Assembly (NCBI RefSeq): GCF_947179165.1
Contig: NC_077238.1
Span: 58,552,757 to 58,616,756 of the forward strand
Reading direction: 5' to 3'
Source: Solanum dulcamara
Taxonomy: Eukaryota > Streptophyta > Magnoliopsida > Solanales > Solanaceae
DNA: 64,000 nt
This document shows, piece by piece, positions 59,301 through 64,000 of the stretch. The translations under genes and the position numbers were made by a program. Under the pieces are notes generated by a model. That model made no database searches. It saw only the letters and a list, made by a program, of their open reading frames with translations, and had not been told where the DNA came from. Each line of letters starts with the position of its first letter. Position 1 is the stretch's first letter.

Positions 59301-59815
59301 GTTGGGGCCCTGTCCCCATAAGTATTATATTCGTAGAGGCTTGCAGACTAGTAAGTTGGATTGCATAGCTATGATCGATGCCATTTTGGCCTTGTATGTT
59401 TGTTAGTTGTAGCTTACTAGAAAATTGGTCCATGTTGTTGTTTTGTTGGTAGTTTAGCGGCTCACTTGCATAGTTTACATTATATACATGTTTTCAATTT
59501 CTTTAAAGAGATCATAGTGGCCTCTATGGCCTGCATTGCATTTATGCTTTTCTAGATATCATGTCAGCCTCGACAGCCAAATAGGATTACATGCTACCTA
59601 CATATTGCATTATATGAACTCTTGGGTGTAGGTATTTTATTTCTAGAGCTATCGACAGCTAGCCGAGGGCTGATTCTTAAGCTGGGATATATTTATTTGT
59701 TTTCTTAATTGTGTGTGGGTGCTATGTGCCGCTGGTAAATGGTTCAGATGGGTTTACTTTGGCTTAAGTTTTGGAATTAGTTGCTAGTTGTTACCCTTTA
59801 GTTTAGGACGTGACA
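56358..59815 (+). repeat. LTR between interiors of elements G and H
   Basis: Starts TGTAATGACCC and ends GGACGTGACA. 56358-58711 matches the G 5' LTR; 58712-59815 does not, and is followed by the PBS-like start of H. So it serves as G's 3' LTR by its left half and as H's 5' LTR by its right half. Hairpin-module remains (GGTACATTATTTAGTAATG, then CCTGCAGG) lie at 59115-59172. Confidence 0.78.
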
Positions 59816-60136
59816 ATCTTTATATCAAAGCAACATTGTATCCTTGGGAGTCTGTAAGTTGTGTCTAGTATAGTTTATTTTATAAATGTGTGTTGTACCA
59901 CATTATATAAGAAAGAAGCTATAGGCATTATTTAAGAATGGTACCCTCCTTCTACTCAAATCGTGCTATAAAGCTGTGTAATAAGGGTTGAGTTCTTCGA
60001 CTTACGATTGTTATTGTCCTTGTATAGAGGAAGAAATTCTAGTGACGTATTAGACAATAGTTGGCTGGAGGTCAGATGCACCCATAGGTGAGGGTATGAG
60101 TAGGTATCACCTACTGGGGTAGTTCAATCGGAGGGA

Positions 60137-61290
60137 GTGATAGAGACTTCTTTAGATCCCTCCCAACACTATCTTCACCTTAAGAGGCCCCATGACCTAC
60201 AGGACCTCCATAGAATCTCCAGCTGTTCCTATTCCTACAGATCAGGAATTCAAAAGTGCAATTTATATGATGGCTCAATTAATAGCCACACAACCCTAGC
60301 TAGTGATGATAGATGTTTCCAGACCTTTTGAAGGGCCTGGAAGTTCGAGGGTTTGAGCGTTCCTTGACTTGAGTCCTCCTCGGTATACAGGGAAAGAGCA
60401 CATAGAGGTACTAGGGTTGGGAGAGGTCTAAAAGGGCCAATGCACCCCAACCACTTGTGATAGCTTCATTGAGGCCTTTGTATATCAATATCTACCTAGA
60501 GAGATTTGAGATGCCCACGTTTATCAGTTATTATACCTTTGCCATGTCAGTATGAGTGTCAGGGACAACGAGTTGTGGTTTGATTCCCTAGATAGGTATG
60601 CACCGATGATTGTAGCTATGATGGTTGTTAGGATATGTAGATTTATAGAAGGACTGGCTCTAGAGTATGTTGAGGCATGTACCATAACAATAGTAACTTA
60701 ATATACTCATATCTCTTATGTATAGGCAGTTGCTTAAAATATGGAGGATTTTAGACATCGGCAGTGTAGGGCGAAGTGAGCTAAGATGGGGCAACATAGG
60801 CGGTCTAGTCCGACCTTCATAGATATTTTCATAGGATCTTAGACCCAAATATTCTAGTAGGCCCCCTAGTCCTCCATCACAGTAGTCCCTCTAGTCCTCC
60901 ATCACTGTAGTCCCAGGCCAGTAGATATAATATTTGAGGATAGTAAGGCCCATGGAAGAGTTCGCAGACATCGAGCTTGCAGTAGTATCACCGCATAGAA
61001 TAGTCTAGATCAGTTATGCCATATTGTGATACCTGTGGTAGATCATATTTTGGGAGATGTCACCACGAATCTATGACATATTATTATTATTATTATGGCT
61101 GGGAGGGTCATGTATAGAGATATTGTCTATTTAGAGACCAGTAGGGTTCAGGACAGTAGGTTGGATTTGCAGTAGGGTCATCTACTTTAGTGCATTCTGT
61201 AGAGAGAGTACCACAATTTTCATTAGGTAGAGGTCGAGGCATACATAGAGCATCTAGTTTTGGCAGTGTCAAGAATCGTACTTATGCATT
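60137..61290 (+). pseudogene. Element H gag (broken)
   Basis: The Gag core is readable near 60480-60690: YLPREI.DAHVYQLLYL, ELWFDSLDRYAPMIVAMM, RICRFIEGLALEYVEACT. The zinc knuckle region lies near 61015-61115: CDTCGRSYFGRC, then a knuckle whose first two Cys are lost in a Tyr tract made by (TTA)n at 61078-61097, ending GWEGHV.RYC. Many stops. Confidence 0.82.
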
Positions 61291-64000
61291 AACGGGTTGA
61301 CAAGACTCATTCTTCCCAAATATCGTGAAAGGTATGCTAACCATTTGTTCTCACTTGATTTATGCCTTGATATATCCAGGCTATCGTATGTTACTCAATT
61401 TATTGCTGGAAAGTTTTTTGTAGGATCATAGTCATTGAGAAGACCTTTTGTTGTATCTATCCCAATTGGCAACTTTATTATTGCAAAGAACGTTTATTGA
61501 AGTTTTATAGTAGAGATTTTTGGTCGTCAAACCTCTATAGACTTGATAGAGTTAGAGATACTAGACTTTAATATTATTATGGGCATAAATTGACTGGCAT
61601 CTTGTTACGCCAATGTCAACTTCCTAGCAAATATTGTTAGATTCCACTTTCTAGAATAGGTAGTTTGAGAGTGGAAGGGTAATATCACAACACCAAAGGG
61701 TACATGTGAGGAAATTGATTGCTAAAGGTTGCGTTTATCACATTGTAAGGGTTCAGGATGTTGACCTAGAATTGCTGACCTTACAGTTTATTCCGTTGGT
61801 TAATGAATTTCCAGATGTCTTTCCTAATGATCAACCTAGTATTCCACCAAAATGGAGATTAATTTTTCTATTGAAACATTACAAGATATCCAACCAATAT
61901 CAATTTTCTCATATAGAATGGCACCTGTAGAATTGAAACAATTGAATGAGCAACTAAAAGAATATGTTAGATAAGGGCTTTATCAAGTAGAGTTCATTAC
62001 TATAGGGTTCATCAGTATTGACAAAAGATGGATCATTGCGCATGTGTATATACTACCAATAACTCAATAAGGGTACTATAAAGAACAAATACTCGCTTCC
62101 AACGATTGATGACTTGTTTGACCAGCTACAAGATGCCTAATGTATCTCAAAGATTGATTTACGTTAAGGGTACCATTAGGTGCGGGTTTGGGAGAGTGAT
62201 ATTCTAAAGACAACCTTTAAGGTCAGATATGGTCATTTTGAGTTTCTTGTGTTGTGTTTTGGATTGGAAAATGCCCCAGCAGTATTTAAGAACCTTAGAA
62301 ACAACATATTCAGGCCATTCTTAGACTTGTTTGTGATTAGGTTTATTAATAATATTTTTGTGTATTCACTATGAGAGTTTGAGCATAGAGATCATCTCCA
62401 AGTGGTGCTTTAGTTACTCCGAAGTCAAAAATTGTATGCTAAGCTCTCAAAGTGTTAGTTCTGGTTGCATTTTGTGGCCTTTTTTGGCCATATTGTATCA
62501 GATGTTGGAATACAAGTTGGCATGAAAAAATTGAGGTCGTGAAGACTTGACCTAGACCTACGACCCCAAATTAAGTTCTTATCATTTTGGGGTTAGAAAA
62601 CTATTATAGGACATTCGTAGAGGGGTTCTGTTTGCTTTCAGCCATTTTGAACAAGCTAACTCAAAAAGATACTAAGTTTCAGTGGACTGTAGCCATAGTT
62701 TTGACCTTTCCAGAGGTTCTAGAGGGCTATGTGGTGTATTGTGATGATTCAGGTATCATATTGGGTTGTGTTCTGATGCAACATGGTAAGGTAATTGCTT
62801 ATGCTTCTAGATAGCTAAAGATGCACGATAAAAACTGTTTGACCCATGATTTAGAGTTAGCCATAGATATTCACGCCTTAAAGATCTAGAGATATTACTT
62901 ATATGGTATAAATGGTAATGTTGATGTCTATACAAATCATAAAAGACTCAAGTACATTTTCAAGCAAAAAGAATTTAATCTACGACAACGCTGATGTCTC
63001 GAGTTGCTAAAAGATTATGATGTATCCATCCTGTACCATCCAGGGAAGGATAATGAAGTAGTAGATGCCCTAAGTCATAAATCTATAGTTAGATTATCAT
63101 AGTTGAGAGTGGAGAAGCAGGAGATAGAACTAGAGCTTCATGAGCTATCTATCTTGGCGGTTAGATTGTTAGATTCTGATGGTGGGTTACAATTTAAGAC
63201 ACAACCGTATCATCTTTGGTTGTGGAGGTAAAGGCACGACAATATGAAGATCCCATCTTTGAGCAGCTTAGGGGCAAGGCTCAGCAACAACAGTCTTTAA
63301 CCTTTAATATAGTAGAAGATGAAATGCTTAGATATGAACATCGATTGTATTTTCTAGATGTTGTAGGTCTTCGACAACAGATTATGGAGGAAGCATACTA
63401 TTCTTGATATTCTATTCACCTAGGATTTACAAAGATGTATCACAATATTAACAGATTTATGAGTTGCCTTGTGTTGTAGCACAGTGTCCTAATTATAAGC
63501 AAGTGTAGGTTGAGCATCAGAAACCCAGTGGGCTGACTTATGAGATACCCATTCCATTGTAGGAGTGTTGGAAAATAAATATGGACTTTGTTACATGTTT
63601 GCCTCACTCGTGATGGAAGTGTGATTCCATTTGGTTGATGATCAATATGATAATGAAATTAGCCCATTTATTGTTGGTTAGGACTACATTTTCAGCTAAA
63701 GATTATGTAGGGTTATATTTTAGAGAGATTGTTAGATTGCATCGTGTCTCTACATTGATTATTTCAGATAGAGGAGCATAGTTTACAACACATTTTTGGA
63801 AATATTTCTAGAAGAGTGTAGGGACATAGGTAATCCCTAGTACAACATTTCATCCTTAGACTATCGGCCAAGTTGAACGTATAATCTAGACGCTCGAGGA
63901 TCTGTTACGAGTGTGTATCCAAAATTTCAAAGGATTTTGAAATGATCACTTTCCACTTTTTGAATTTTTTTAAGAATAATAGCTTTCATTCCAGCATCAA
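61291..64000 (+). pseudogene. Element H pol: protease, RT, RNase H, integrase (partial)
   Basis: The protease loop reads IYALIYPG near 61358-61381, with Tyr (61373-61375) for the catalytic Asp. The RT N-terminus is in frame 61706-61930 (LVNEFPDVFPNDQPSIPPKW). Then comes [22 protein letters not shown], and GYHQ is cut by TAG at 62177-62179. The catalytic loop is FINNIFVYS in frame 62180-62374, so both Asp are Asn. Frame 62587-62814 has YYRTFVEGF and YVVYCDDSG...LMQHGKVIAYASR (RNase H). Integrase runs from about 63400 (QCPNYKQV) through SAHLL-type core sequence to GQVERII.TLEDLLRVC near 63870-63915, and is cut by the window end. Confidence 0.9.

Larger units (their letters stand above)
58712..64000 (+). 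mobile_element. Element H: Ty3/gypsy element, cut by the window end
   Basis: LTR tail, a degenerate PBS (TTTATATCAAAGC at 59820-59832), leader, gag and pol up to the integrase core. The leader wording (GGGAGTCTGTAAG, TGTGTCTAGTATAG) is that of common nightshade-family gypsy elements. The 3' end lies beyond 64000. Confidence 0.85.

Overview
This window looks like plant nuclear heterochromatin, most likely from a Solanaceae (nightshade-family) genome. It is AT-rich and gene-poor, and nearly all of it consists of broken Ty3/gypsy LTR retrotransposons of the chromodomain-bearing kind, with long LTRs of about 2.1-3.7 kb. The family assignment rests on recognising the style of the LTRs and primer-binding sites, not on a database search. 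I find no intact host gene, rRNA, tRNA or CRISPR array. Every recognisable protein is a decayed Gag, protease, reverse transcriptase (RT), RNase H or integrase, with stops and frameshifts. Element letters (A-H) are mine.

Layout. Element A (+) runs from the left edge to 19515: pol 1-1957 and 16466-17135, then a 3' LTR at 17286-19515. Its integrase is split by element B (+, 1958-16465), which has two LTRs, a PBS, gag, pol, a PPT and a 5-bp target duplication. B's 5' LTR is itself split by element F (-, 3311-8335), an LTR plus pol truncated inside RT. From 19516 to 21625 lies AT-rich sequence with a direct duplication, a short LTR fragment and a likely non-autonomous Helitron. Element C (21626-29434) has two LTRs, PBS, PPT and target duplication, but its 3.5-kb interior has no recognisable coding sequence; it resembles a large non-autonomous derivative.

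At 29435-30401 there is spacer with a Stowaway-like MITE and an 18-base G run. Element D (-, 30402-47603) has gag-pol and two LTRs. Its left LTR is split by element E (-, 31589-39562), which also has gag-pol, two LTRs and target duplications. From 47604 to 49489 lies an LTR remnant and spacer. The right end holds element G (+, 49490 to about 58711) and element H (+, to beyond the window edge) in an LTR-interior-LTR-interior arrangement.

Nesting gives relative ages: A is older than B, B older than F, and D older than E. The intact members once worked as a unit: Gag forms the particle, protease matures it, RT/RNase H copies the RNA from a tRNA primer at the PBS and a PPT, and integrase with a chromodomain-like tail inserts the copy. 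None can now do so alone. The more unusual features are a paired-hairpin signature in LTRs of different families, a GC-rich filler in D's RT, a templated repair scar in E's pol, a copy-number-variable 33-bp array in E's LTRs, and a chimeric LTR arrangement in G/H.
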